Shown: piece after piece, positions 36,354 through 45,901 of the stretch
Numbering within the stretch: position 1 is the first letter of the stretch
Layout of the letters: each line of letters begins with the position of its first letter
Assembly: GCF_028657945.1 (NCBI RefSeq)
Contig: NZ_CP059693.1
Coordinates: forward strand, 62,001 to 126,000
Direction of reading: 5' to 3'
Source: Thalassomonas haliotis
GTDB taxonomy: Bacteria > Pseudomonadota > Gammaproteobacteria > Enterobacterales > Alteromonadaceae
Length of the DNA: 64,000 nt
The notes under the pieces: model-generated
Database searches by the model: none
Seen by the model: the letters and a program-made list of their open reading frames with translations, nothing else
Told to the model about the DNA's origin: nothing
Made by a program: the position numbers and the translations under genes

Positions 36354-36387
36354 TACGTCAAAAGTAACGTACGTCGCTTTTGACGTA
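36354..36387 (-). terminator. Perfect 11-bp hairpin after the DUF350 gene
   Basis: tacgtcaaaag (36354-36364) and cttttgacgta (36377-36387) flank a 12-base loop, within the gap between the DUF350 gene and the sigma gene. On the - strand it is followed by ttgctttta, so it is a plausible terminator. It may instead be part of the sigma gene's control region. Confidence 0.5.
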
Positions 36388-36427
36388 TTAAAGAAAGAGC
36401 TTTTAAGAAAAATGGACTGGCTTTGGC

Positions 36428-37267
36428 TTATAAGGCAAAAAAGATCACCAGGGCAACGCTAATTGCCACGGCGCCTTCAAGCAGGGCGACGGCGACGTTG
36501 TGTTCTTTTTTAATGGCGTAGTCGATATTTACCGAGGGAATAAGCAGCTTGTCTACCAGTATCCTGACCACGGGCAAGATGATAAAGGCGGTCAGGGCGT
36601 CAAGGGCAAACAGGGATAAACTCGACTGCCAGGAAACAAAATCTCCACCCAGGGCATGTAAAAGAATGATGCCCAGGGCGATCACTGTGGCGGAAAAGCT
36701 GGTGGCGGCTGCGATATTATTTTTTTCCAGTTCCTGCACCAGGCAGAAATTGGTAAACAAGTCATAAACTTTGCTAAACAGCACCAGAGAAACCTGACCC
36801 AGCAGGTAAAATACCAGGGCGGACCAGAGGTCGCCATTTCGCATCAGGGCGCCGCCGATGATCAGGCCAGAGGTGATATAACAGCTTGCCTGGGCCAGTC
36901 CGACGGACAGACTTTGTTTGCCTATGAGCTGCCGGTGGCTGCAACACGAAGGCAATAAAATCTTATCATTAACCTGGCGTGATACCAGTAACAGCAACAT
37001 ACCTAATCCTGTGTATTGGCAAATATCCAGCAAGTTCTCCTGCAATCCCTGGCCGAGGGCGATGAGCACCGCGCTGTAAATAATCGTATTCGCGGTGATA
37101 AAGCCCATGATGGAGATGCCCAGCGCCAGGTTTTTTTTATCAATAATTTCGCTGAAGGTATTGTAGGGAGTGGATAAGCTGTGCAACCACTTGGAGGCAA
37201 ATATTACAATCAAAAATACACCGACGAAGGCTAAATTAGACAAGTAGCTTAAGATTGAAATAGCCAT
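36428..37267 (-). CDS. DUF350-family membrane protein
   Basis: A 279-residue polytopic inner-membrane protein with about eight hydrophobic helices in two similar halves, as in DUF350 proteins (NLALGISIMGFITANTIIYS in the first half, NNIAAATSFSATVIALGIIL in the second). Function unknown; the family is often linked to envelope stress. It is downstream of the NarK-type gene on the same strand, with a 176-base gap. Confidence 0.85.
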   Translation of the reverse strand: MAISILSYLSNLAFVGVFLIVIFASKWLHSLSTPYNTFSEIIDKKNLALGISIMGFITANTIIYSAVLIALGQGLQENLLDICQYTGLGMLLLLVSRQVNDKILLPSCCSHRQLIGKQSLSVGLAQASCYITSGLIIGGALMRNGDLWSALVFYLLGQVSLVLFSKVYDLFTNFCLVQELEKNNIAAATSFSATVIALGIILLHALGGDFVSWQSSLSLFALDALTAFIILPVVRILVDKLLIPSVNIDYAIKKEHNVAVALLEGAVAISVALVIFFAL

Positions 37268-37443
37268 GTTTATTGTTCTGATGTTTAAAGGGGGGAGGAT
37301 ACTAGCACAAGCATAAATGAAGCTCCACAGAGAGCGCCGGATTAGTATTCGTTTACAATAACTGTTTTACCCGGAACCCGTTTTATCAACAAAGGGTTCC
37401 GGGAAAGGTCAGAAAAAAGCCGTGCGCCTCAGGCAGGAGGCGG

Positions 37444-38907
37444 CTATTCAACCCGGATTAACTCTATCTTTCCGCTGGGCAATATTTCGGCTATGGTGCC
37501 TTCTGGCTCTTGAAACAAGAATAACATCATCAGCCCGATAAAGGAGCTGACGGCGACCATCCAGAAGAAGGTCTGGTAATTAACGAAAGACAGCACTGTT
37601 AGATAATAAACTGCACCGACATTGCCGTATGCCCCGGTCATGCCGGCAATTTGCCCGGTTAAGCGGCGTTTGATTAAAGGAACTGCAGAAAAAACCGCGC
37701 CTTCACCGGCCTGAACAAAGAAGGAACATGCCATAGTGATCAGTACGGCAAACAGCAGCGGCCATTCTTTGGTGATCATGGCCATGGCGACATAACCCAA
37801 AGACAAGCCAACCGTTAATAACATCAAGCTTTTTTTACGGCCAAACTTATCGCTAAACCAGCCTCCCATAGGACGGGATAGCAGATTCATAAAAGCATAG
37901 CTAGATGCCAGCAGTCCGGCGTAAACCATGTTTAACTCAAAGGTTTCAGAATAAAACAGCGGCAGCATAGACACAACGGCCAGCTCAGAGCCAAAGGTGG
38001 CGAAATACAATACATTTAAAATAGCGACCTGTTTAAAAGAGTATCTGTGAACAGGAGCAACCTTTTGCTTAAATACTCCCTTATTAACTTGATAAGCCGA
38101 GCGCACCTGAACAAAAAATAAAATCACCAAAGCCAGGTAAATCAGTTGGGTGACATGTTCTGAAAGTAAGTCACTTTGTTGGGGGGAGAGCTTCCAATTT
38201 AATAACCCCAAGGCTAAAAATAACGGGATCTGCATCACAATCAGCAGAAAAAAATCTCCGGCACTTGTTACTTCCATGGCCTTGTAACTTTTTGGCTTAA
38301 AATAAGTGCTGCCGTCGGGTGTATCCTTTACGCCGAAATAAAACACAAAAGCATAGAGAAAACAGATGACTCCGGTACTACCCACAGCCCATCGCCAACC
38401 GTCATCGCCGCCGAACCAAAGGGCTAGCAGGGGTAAAACCATAGCACCGGCAGCTGAACCAAAATTACCCCAGCCGCCATAAATTCCTTCTGCGAGTCCT
38501 AACTGATTAGCCGGGAACCACTCACTGACCAAGCGGATACCAACAACAAACCCGGCGCCGATAAAGCCGAGTAAAAAGCGGGCCATGGCCAGTTGCTCAA
38601 AATCATCTGCGCAGGCAAACATGATGCAGGGAACAGAGCAAAACAACAGCAGGAAGCTGTAGGTTTTGCGGGGACCGAAGTGATCTGTGACTACCCCTAT
38701 GATGATACGTGCCGGTATGGTTAAGGCGACATTGAGGATCAGTAAGGTTTTTATCTCCTGCGAAGTCAGGCCAAGGGAGTCGGCGATCAGTGTTAACAAA
38801 GGCGCATGGTTAAACCAAACGACAAAGGTTATAAAAAATGCTATCCAGCTGTAATGCAAGGTTTTCATCCGTGGGGTTAAGGCCAACAGGTTAAATCGAT
38901 TCTCCAT
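37444..38907 (-). CDS. NarK-type nitrate/nitrite MFS transporter
   Basis: A 487-residue major facilitator with 12 predicted helices. It resembles NarK/NasA: the N-terminus has SWIAFFITFVVWFNHAPLL, a loop motif GVVTDHFGPRKTY, and nitrate-signature-like stretches GAGFVVGIRLVSEWFP with YGGWGNFGSAAGAMVLP and, in the second half, GAYGNVGAVYYL. The second MFS motif is GGWFSDKFGRKKS. It should move nitrate or nitrite across the inner membrane. It lies near the large molybdoenzyme fusion gene but is separated from it by a + strand ParB-like gene. Confidence 0.92.
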   Translation of the reverse strand: MENRFNLLALTPRMKTLHYSWIAFFITFVVWFNHAPLLTLIADSLGLTSQEIKTLLILNVALTIPARIIIGVVTDHFGPRKTYSFLLLFCSVPCIMFACADDFEQLAMARFLLGFIGAGFVVGIRLVSEWFPANQLGLAEGIYGGWGNFGSAAGAMVLPLLALWFGGDDGWRWAVGSTGVICFLYAFVFYFGVKDTPDGSTYFKPKSYKAMEVTSAGDFFLLIVMQIPLFLALGLLNWKLSPQQSDLLSEHVTQLIYLALVILFFVQVRSAYQVNKGVFKQKVAPVHRYSFKQVAILNVLYFATFGSELAVVSMLPLFYSETFELNMVYAGLLASSYAFMNLLSRPMGGWFSDKFGRKKSLMLLTVGLSLGYVAMAMITKEWPLLFAVLITMACSFFVQAGEGAVFSAVPLIKRRLTGQIAGMTGAYGNVGAVYYLTVLSFVNYQTFFWMVAVSSFIGLMMLFLFQEPEGTIAEILPSGKIELIRVE

Positions 38908-39622
38908 ATCTAGTTTCCTATTTTTGATTTTTTATTATGTGTATTCGTGTTGTGCTGTATCGCTGTCGTTTGCGAGCAGATAAAGCCAAGCCGGACAAAG
39001 AAAGCTTTTTCTCTGCCTTAGGTTTGTTGTCCTTCACCGGCCTGATATGACTCTGTTATTGTTTTTTTCACCGTGCACGCAGGCCGTTGGCGGTTAAGCT
39101 TAAGTTGCGGACTCGGTTGATGAGCCTTATCGATACCCGTTGCAGCTAAAGACATGGGCCACTGTGCTTTTTTCAGGCTGAGCTGACCCAGAGGAACAGC
39201 ACGATATTAGTAAGGTGCTGCCATATGTGAGTAGTCTTTAGCGGTTATCTCTGACGTAAATTAAACGGTTTTGCCAGCTAGGGTATAGTGATAAATAGCT
39301 TAATTGGCGTAAAGCAGGGAGATTAATGAGAAGCGGGTAATAACCATAGCGGTTAACCGGGTAAAACGAACGGCTTTCCCTGCCTGACATCACTTAATAT
39401 GTCCATCTATTACTTCATGTTCTTTTTAGGTCAGTTTTCTATTACTAAACTACCACTAAATAATTAATAAAATCAAACCGGTATTGGGTGAAAATGTGTC
39501 AATATATTTCTCCCGGCAACTTCTGCAACACGGCCATAGCGAGATTGCAGGGCTTAGCACGTATATGATATTTATGTTACTTTAGTGTTATACTTCATAT
39601 TTTTCCGAGATTTATACTAATA
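38908..39622. other. Divergent intergenic region, NarK gene / ParB-like gene
   Basis: About 715 bases without a supported gene. It holds a small cagcac...gtgctg hairpin (about 39196-39219) and an A+T-rich end before the ParB-like gene with a TATACT-like -10 (about 39589). No FNR, NarL or other known operator was recognised with confidence. Confidence 0.4.
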
Positions 39623-40702
39623 ATGGACAGGGTAAAGTCAGATCAACTGCTGCTTAGCAGCCTTAATAACCAGGAGGATTTGCATGCGGCATCCTTCGAA
39701 TATCAGTCGATATTTTTAAGCTCTATTATTCTTGATGCCACTAACCCACGTTTTTTGCCGGTTATTTTTATCAGTGATGAAGATGCCAGGCTGTATAGCA
39801 TCCGCAAGCTCAGCAAACAGCAAATCGTTAAGCATTACGGTGCTGAAAATCATGTCTTGATAGGTAAGGCATGTATTATCAATTGTTTTGAATTTGAAAG
39901 TGCCGGTTGGCGTAAGGCAAACCAGGGTAAGGCCTCTATTTTGGAGCTGGGCAATAATATTTCAGTGTCTGAATTGATCCAGGCGCCCACTGTTTATCCG
40001 GTTGATGAGGGGCAGTTTCAGATTTTGACGGGACACAGGCGTTTTTGTGCTTTGGTTTATGCCAATGGTTACGGCTCGGCAGCCCAATTCAAAGTTTATG
40101 ATAGTCGGCCGCTGCTAACTAAAATCAAGCAGTTTCAGGAAAATGCCAGCAGGGAAGATCTCCCCCAACATGGTAAACTGATCGCTTTCCTTGATGCCAT
40201 TACCGAGCTGGATATATTAAATACGGCTAGAAAAAAAGTTGGTTTAAAAAAACTTACCGTCAGGGAAGCGGCGACGCAGCTGGGGATCTCCAAAGGGGCT
40301 TATGATAACTACAATGTACTGACACGATATGAGTGTGTACGTGAAGCCTATGAAGCCGGTTTGAGTTACTCCTTTGTCAAAACCAAAAAAATAGTCCTCG
40401 ATGTTGAAGCCGGGTATAAGCAGCTACATGATAAGACCGGATTAAACACCACAGATAAAAAGCAAATTAGCCGGGAAATAAAAGCTAAGCTTTCGAAAAC
40501 AACCGGTCGCTCAAATAAGCTTGCCGGCAGCAAAGCCTTTAAATTGAAGCCAAGTACTCCGGGCACCTTTAAAACGTTATTGTCTACAAATATTATGGCA
40601 TTAGACACAGGCATCAATTGGAGCAAGGTCGACTGGCAAGATTATGTGGCGGTTGCCAATACTATGTCTGCTGTGATTGATTTTTTGGAAAAAGACCAAT
40701 AG
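39623..40702 (+). CDS. Orphan ParB-like nuclease-fold DNA-binding protein
   Basis: A 359-residue protein with a ParB/Srx-like N-domain: ILTGHRRFCALVYANGYGS (residues about 135-153) is the GxRR motif region, and IKQFQENASREDLP (about 170-184) matches the following N-R-D-L motif. A helix-turn-helix (about 215-235: TVREAATQLGISKGAYDNY) follows. The C-terminal part is basic. There is no ParA, no origin-like sequence and no parS-like repeat nearby, so it is probably an orphan regulator rather than a partition protein. It sits on the opposite strand to all close neighbours. Confidence 0.82.
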   Translation: MDRVKSDQLLLSSLNNQEDLHAASFEYQSIFLSSIILDATNPRFLPVIFISDEDARLYSIRKLSKQQIVKHYGAENHVLIGKACIINCFEFESAGWRKANQGKASILELGNNISVSELIQAPTVYPVDEGQFQILTGHRRFCALVYANGYGSAAQFKVYDSRPLLTKIKQFQENASREDLPQHGKLIAFLDAITELDILNTARKKVGLKKLTVREAATQLGISKGAYDNYNVLTRYECVREAYEAGLSYSFVKTKKIVLDVEAGYKQLHDKTGLNTTDKKQISREIKAKLSKTTGRSNKLAGSKAFKLKPSTPGTFKTLLSTNIMALDTGINWSKVDWQDYVAVANTMSAVIDFLEKDQ

Positions 40703-40741
40703 CAGGCTAAGGCTGTTATCGGTCCCAGGTTTGAGTGATCG

Positions 40742-41665
40742 CTAACCCCAAACGAATAAACGGCCTAAGAGTTCATAACCGGTAAAACCGACTTCACAGC
40801 TGATCAAAAATAACAATATCATTAAGAGCACGGTATTGGGTAATCGGGAGCATATCCAGGCCCCCAGAGGCGCCCCAAACACAACCACAGGCATGGCAGC
40901 ATGTACATATTGCTGAATTTCCGGGGTCAGGGTTTCAAGCACAAAAATATTATACATGCTTGAAATAATTGAGATGATGGCCATTACTATGACCGAAGTC
41001 GCCGTTGCTTTTTTAATATCTACCCGGTAATAGAGCACTAATAACGAAAAGATAAAAATATCGACGCCAGAGCCGAGCAGGCCGCTGATAATACCGCCAA
41101 AAAACCCGAAGCAAGGCACCAGTATGCGGGCATGGTGATAGCTGCTACTTTCTTTTGATTGCGGGCTGTAGGTTTTGATTAATACGATGGCGAAAGCCAG
41201 CAACAGCAAGCTGAAGATACTTTTGGTGGCTAACCTGGGGATTAAATCGCTGATCCAGGTCAGGCTGACCAGGACGCCAGGCACAGCGCCAATCAGCGTG
41301 AGACCGACCATTCTCGGATAAAAAGGAATTTTTTTACAGATGATGGTTGCAGAAGCCGCCGTCATACCGACACTTTGTATTGCCAGGGAAAAAATTTTGG
41401 CTTTGATCGGTACTATGCCCAGGGTTTTGGTTAACACCGGAAAGGCCACCGAGCCTCCGCCAAGAGCGGTTCCTCCGGCAACTAATGAGCCGAAAATCAT
41501 AGTGATGGCAATTGAATAGTGACGCATCAGGTTTTCTAGCGCCCAGTCAAATCCATATGAGGTCAGCCAAAATAACACGATACTAAGGGCAAAAAAGAGA
41601 TGGGCCCGATTTAATACCGAAAATATTCTGGTATTCGCTTTTAAACTTTGTATTAAGTAATCCAT
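40742..41665 (-). CDS. TSUP (TauE/SafE) family membrane transporter
   Basis: A 307-residue protein with eight or nine membrane helices. The family sign GSLVAGGTALGGGSVAFPVLT near residues 60-82 and a later GFFGGIISGLLGSGVDIF are seen. TSUP proteins export sulfite or organosulfur anions; the substrate here is unknown. It follows the molybdoenzyme fusion gene by 94 bases on the same strand and may share its transcript, so an anion produced by that enzyme is possible. Confidence 0.9.
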   Translation of the reverse strand: MDYLIQSLKANTRIFSVLNRAHLFFALSIVLFWLTSYGFDWALENLMRHYSIAITMIFGSLVAGGTALGGGSVAFPVLTKTLGIVPIKAKIFSLAIQSVGMTAASATIICKKIPFYPRMVGLTLIGAVPGVLVSLTWISDLIPRLATKSIFSLLLLAFAIVLIKTYSPQSKESSSYHHARILVPCFGFFGGIISGLLGSGVDIFIFSLLVLYYRVDIKKATATSVIVMAIISIISSMYNIFVLETLTPEIQQYVHAAMPVVVFGAPLGAWICSRLPNTVLLMILLFLISCEVGFTGYELLGRLFVWG

Positions 41666-41759
41666 GGTAAAGTTTAATACTCCTGTAAATTTACACTGCC
41701 AATAGCACTTTCCTGTGCCATCAAGACATCCGGGAGTTTATATTGTCCGGATGTCAAAG

Positions 41760-44700
41760 TTATGAAATTACACATGCCGATTGCGGATAGCTAACGCACG
41801 CCAGGGTATAACCCTGATCTGCCTCTTCCTGAGCCAAACCCGTATTTTCTGCCTGGTGGACATCTCCGTTTTCAACTTTTACCTTGCACATGCCGCATGC
41901 GCCGGAGCGGCAAGAATAATCGAGTTCAATACCGGCTGACTCGGCCACTTCCAACAATGAACTTGAACCGTCGGCGGTAGTGCTTTGTTCCTGGTTTTTA
42001 AAGTGAATTTCAAAGCTTTCTCCGCCTGCTGTTTTAACGGCATTTGGCGCCGTTGGCGTGACAAAACTCTCCATATGGAAGCGAGCCATATCATAGTTTT
42101 CAGCCTGAAGTATGGCTTCTACCTTGTCCATAAAGCCGGTGGGGCCGCAAGTGTAACAGTCCCTGGACTTAAAATCGGCCGCAACACGTTGCAGCAAGCT
42201 AATGTTGATCCGCCCAGAGAGGGCATTTTCTTCTATCGTTTCATCGGAGGAGGTCGGCACCATATGGCAGGTAAAGCCGGGCATAGTCCTGCTCAATTCA
42301 TCCAGTTCGTTTTTAAAAATCGCATCCTGAGCCGAGCGAATGGCATAATAAAACACAACATCCACCGGCTTTCTCTGATCCTTTAACCAGCGCACCATCG
42401 ACATCAGGGGGGTCACGCCGCTGCCGGCGCCGAGTAACAGTAATTTATTGCCGGCTTGCTCCGGGGTTAACTTAAAGCTGCCCCCCGGTTTTGCCAACCT
42501 GATTTTATCGCCAGCGATCAGGTTATCCGGCAGCCAGTTAGACACCAGCCCGCCGGGCACCCGCTTAACCGTGAGCTCAAGTACATAAGGACGGCTGGGG
42601 CTTGAAGATATCGAATAGGTGCGGATCACCCGCTTATTAGCGATATTGAGGATGACCGAGCAATACTGGCCGGGGTGGTAGGCAAAAAGGCATAAAGGCT
42701 CCGCCATTAAACGCAAGGTATAACTGTCATGGGTTTCCCGGATAATTTCCCTGACGGTAAACTCACGCTCCTCGCCGTTCCATAACGGAATATTGGCATT
42801 AACGTCCACCAAGGGCAGATTAAATTTTGCTGGAATGTGATTTTGGCCAATATAGTCATAATCCTTGTATTTCGAGACCGGCAGGCGCTGTATGCTGACC
42901 CGGGTGGCTTTAAGGCTGGCCTGGCTGGTGTAGGGACAACGTTTTACATGGTCAATGATATCATTGATGTAAAACCCTCTTTGCTCCTGGGCGCGGGCGC
43001 GATGAAAGCTGGTATAAACACTGTTGCCTTTAACCCGGTCGGAAACAACTACCGGCATATGGACAAAATAGGCGGTTGCGGCGCTGGAAACCCTGGCCCA
43101 GTCGCCGGTTGCCAGCTGCAGGCTATCGGCCAGCGCTGGTGAAATATAAAGCGGGTGTTCCTGTGGGAGCAGCTCTACCGGAGTTGCCTTGCCTGAGTTA
43201 AAGGTGCTGGTGGCAAATTGGATACGGTTGCTGTCATCGGATAATGAGGAACGGCCGGTATTGAGTATGATCCCCTCTGGCAGTGCCAAATCCTGCTCTG
43301 TCGGTGTAAAAAAGCGGAAAGCCCCCGCCTGGCAATAGATATTCTGAAAAGGCTGGTGGCCGGCATTGTCATAGTCGAGGATAAAGCGGTTAACCCCTAC
43401 GCCGCCATACACCAGGTTACCTGCCTGAATAAGCTCCTGCCAGGTGATAGCTTTACCGTCAGCGTGATCAAAGCTGCAATACAGGGGGTTATTGTCGCCA
43501 TGCAGATAATCCTGGATACGCTGCCACAACTGCGCCCGGTTAACTTCCCCCGTCACCCGGGATAAACCTTGTCCCTTTGGGGTCAGTGGCGGACAAAAAC
43601 GTTGCTGCAGATAACCTGAAGACAAATGACGCTGCAGATCGCTGTGTGCCTTTAGCAGTTGCGGATCTCGCTGTAATTGCCGGGTAATTTCTGCCATGGC
43701 ATCATAAATGATAGTGGCATCCGAACGGGTTTGTGCGGCCGCTTTTTTCTGGGGCATAGAAATGGTTAAGCGCCATTCGCCGTTCTGATAGAGCTTAGTG
43801 GTCGCGGAATGCGGTGGTGAAGGAATGATCAGCTCGGCATGTTTCAGTGTCCAGGGGTCGGGGATAGGGTCTATGACTATCACGCTGTTGCCCGCCGACT
43901 GCAGTTTTTCCAGCCAGCGCTTGCGGTTGGGCATATTCGCCTCAAACTGGGTGCCGAAAAAGAGAAACAATTCTTCCTCCTGGCTGTGATCCGAATAATC
44001 CAGCGCAGCCCTGGGCGTATCTGCCAATACCGGCTCATAGGCGTCATCTGGCAAGCCCATTCGCCGGGCGGCCTTGTCGGCATCACTCATCGGGATGCGG
44101 CCGAGAAAGTAACGTCGGTTAAGTCCCTGAACTTCTGATTCGGCATTGATTTGCCCGGGCAAGCGCAATACCCCGCCCAGCGGCGAACTATCGGGTTTTA
44201 AGCCGAATTTACCCAGCATTGCCAGCAGGTTTCCCCATAAACAATGGGCGACCACACCACTGGTTTGCGACAGACCAACCGAAGGTATCACCACGGGAAC
44301 CGTTTCGGGATCGAGTAACTTTTTGGCGAGCCGGCGTATGGTCAGTAACAATTGCACCTGATCTTTTGTTTCGGCGGCGCAACGCTTACTGACTGCAGCC
44401 GGTGTATAACGGGAAGACAAGGCGCAATCGCGAAAAGCGATAAAACTTTCTTTATCGGCATATTGCTCGATAAAGCGTGTTTCCAACGCTTCAGGGTGCT
44501 TAGTGAAAATTTCATGGGCTATTGCCAGGGCTACCTGCCCGTCCGAGCGGGAGCGGAGCATGGAAATTTGTTTTTTGCCTATCTTCTCAGCCAGTCCTTG
44601 TGCGGTTTCCGTTTCCATGACATCGAATAAATAGGCATCGAGTTTTGGCATTTGCTTGAGCTGGTTGTAAATGGGCGGGTGGGTAATACAGCCGTTCCAG

Positions 44701-45386
44701 CCGTTAAAAATGAATAAACGGTTACTGCCTTCCATCGCCTGTTTGATGGTTAAATATGGCCCTTCCTGGCCGGTCAGCAGTTCATTATGCACAGCACCTG
44801 CATTGAGGCAATGCTCTGCATTGCCGGTAATATTTCGAATCCCCAGCAGGCGAAAAACCTCCTGCATGGCAAAAATAGAAAAATAATCTACCTGCCCGGA
44901 AGCATACACTAAGGTGCGCCGCGTTTTATGGCGGTGTTTGAGTAACTGACGCGCCAGTATGGCGATAGCCTGTTCGTAGCTGATGTTTTTTCGCTGGCCG
45001 GTGTCTTTATCCAGAATACTGGGAGCAGTATGAATAGGGTAAGCGACAGGCTTGTTCATGGCGGAGTAAGTGAACTTGACACAGCTGCTGGTTGGCCCTG
45101 TTTTTTCAATGGCCGAGTGGGAATTGCAGGCCTGCGTATGCCCGTTTAAGTTGAGTTTTCCGCTATCACCGATACCGCAGTAAGAGCAGGAAATATGGGA
45201 AAAACTCTCTGCTTTGCTTTGTTGTTTGCCGGTCAGGTATGCAGGCAGCTCGCTTAAGGGGGAGAGTTCACCCGCATGGGCTATGGTCAACAAATCGGCA
45301 CTAAGGTCGATATCTGCAACATCGTGGCCGGCATAGACAATTTTTAAGTCGTCAGCGGCCGGAGAATGGGCTTGAGAAAGTTCCAT
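41760..45386 (-). CDS. One-chain molybdopterin oxidoreductase fused to flavin reductase and [2Fe-2S] ferredoxin domain
   Basis: A 1208-residue fusion. Domains in order: a 60-residue N-terminal extension; an Fe-S site at 67-102; the molybdopterin catalytic part (about 110-840) with a probable Mo-ligand Cys193 in EHCLNAGAVH; an FAD/NAD(P)H reductase (about 870-1095: RTYSISSSP, GAGSGVTPLMSM, CYTCGPTGFM); and a plant-type [2Fe-2S] domain (about 1120-1208: CRSGACGMC, then ACVSYP). It could take electrons from NAD(P)H and reduce a substrate alone. The Fe-S site has CSYCGIGD, with Asp where the third Cys is usual. A NarK gene nearby suggests nitrate, but another substrate is possible. Confidence 0.88.
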   Translation of the reverse strand: MELSQAHSPAADDLKIVYAGHDVADIDLSADLLTIAHAGELSPLSELPAYLTGKQQSKAESFSHISCSYCGIGDSGKLNLNGHTQACNSHSAIEKTGPTSSCVKFTYSAMNKPVAYPIHTAPSILDKDTGQRKNISYEQAIAILARQLLKHRHKTRRTLVYASGQVDYFSIFAMQEVFRLLGIRNITGNAEHCLNAGAVHNELLTGQEGPYLTIKQAMEGSNRLFIFNGWNGCITHPPIYNQLKQMPKLDAYLFDVMETETAQGLAEKIGKKQISMLRSRSDGQVALAIAHEIFTKHPEALETRFIEQYADKESFIAFRDCALSSRYTPAAVSKRCAAETKDQVQLLLTIRRLAKKLLDPETVPVVIPSVGLSQTSGVVAHCLWGNLLAMLGKFGLKPDSSPLGGVLRLPGQINAESEVQGLNRRYFLGRIPMSDADKAARRMGLPDDAYEPVLADTPRAALDYSDHSQEEELFLFFGTQFEANMPNRKRWLEKLQSAGNSVIVIDPIPDPWTLKHAELIIPSPPHSATTKLYQNGEWRLTISMPQKKAAAQTRSDATIIYDAMAEITRQLQRDPQLLKAHSDLQRHLSSGYLQQRFCPPLTPKGQGLSRVTGEVNRAQLWQRIQDYLHGDNNPLYCSFDHADGKAITWQELIQAGNLVYGGVGVNRFILDYDNAGHQPFQNIYCQAGAFRFFTPTEQDLALPEGIILNTGRSSLSDDSNRIQFATSTFNSGKATPVELLPQEHPLYISPALADSLQLATGDWARVSSAATAYFVHMPVVVSDRVKGNSVYTSFHRARAQEQRGFYINDIIDHVKRCPYTSQASLKATRVSIQRLPVSKYKDYDYIGQNHIPAKFNLPLVDVNANIPLWNGEEREFTVREIIRETHDSYTLRLMAEPLCLFAYHPGQYCSVILNIANKRVIRTYSISSSPSRPYVLELTVKRVPGGLVSNWLPDNLIAGDKIRLAKPGGSFKLTPEQAGNKLLLLGAGSGVTPLMSMVRWLKDQRKPVDVVFYYAIRSAQDAIFKNELDELSRTMPGFTCHMVPTSSDETIEENALSGRINISLLQRVAADFKSRDCYTCGPTGFMDKVEAILQAENYDMARFHMESFVTPTAPNAVKTAGGESFEIHFKNQEQSTTADGSSSLLEVAESAGIELDYSCRSGACGMCKVKVENGDVHQAENTGLAQEEADQGYTLACVSYPQSACVIS

Positions 45387-45813
45387 AAGTCAGTCCTTTG
45401 TTATTGTTTTTTGTGGCACTACAAATCTATAGCTGCCATGCTCCCATAAAGTTGTGGGGTTAGCTAAAAATGCAACAGGCAGGCACTTTTAGATAAAAAG
45501 ATTAGCCGAGTGAAGCCTGGGTTTATGCCGGGAATACATATGCTGCATAAAAGCCAGGCGAATAGGAATTGCTCTCTGAAGTAAACAATAAGGTTACCTC
45601 CGATAAGAAATACAAATTCACAAAAGCTAAGCAACATCATATTAACACCACGTCCAAGGTTGTCAAACTATTGTCATTGGCAATAGTTTGCCGCTTGTAA
45701 ATAAACCGCTTTTCGCGCCGAGCGGCAAACAGTGCTGCCCGGGGAGGGGTTTGCAGGAAATTAAAAATCCTGATACTCTCAAAAAGTTGTTAAAAAATAA
45801 CAAGGAATTGTCT
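45387..45813. other. Control region upstream of the molybdoenzyme gene
   Basis: About 430 bases between the - strand fused enzyme gene and the CMD-like remnant before the nitroreductase. It holds the perfect dyad at 45664-45690 and presumably both promoters. No gene is seen. Confidence 0.5.
45664..45690. promoter_or_regulatory. Perfect 10-bp inverted repeat between divergent redox genes
   Basis: caaactattg (45664-45673) and caatagtttg (45681-45690) flank tcattgg. It lies between the divergent molybdoenzyme and nitroreductase genes and has the size of a dimeric repressor site, but the regulator is unknown. Confidence 0.5.
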
Positions 45814-45901
45814 ATGTCCCGCCTGCCTTATGTCCGCTTACCCTCAGGCGGCGAGTGAAAAGCCGGCGCCGGATTACGGCAATAATAACTCGTCAAAGTG
45901 A
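45814..45901 (+). pseudogene. Remnant of a carboxymuconolactone-decarboxylase-like N-terminus
   Basis: An AAGGA site is followed by ATG at 45814 and MSRLPYVRLPSGGE, then a stop at 45856-45858. MSRLPYV is a common start of AhpD/CMD-family proteins. A one-base frame shift would let reading continue as PQAASEKPAPDYG to a TGA at 45899-45901 that overlaps the nitroreductase ATG. It looks like a broken or truncated gene left as a leader of the nitroreductase; a regulatory short frame is possible. Confidence 0.35.
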
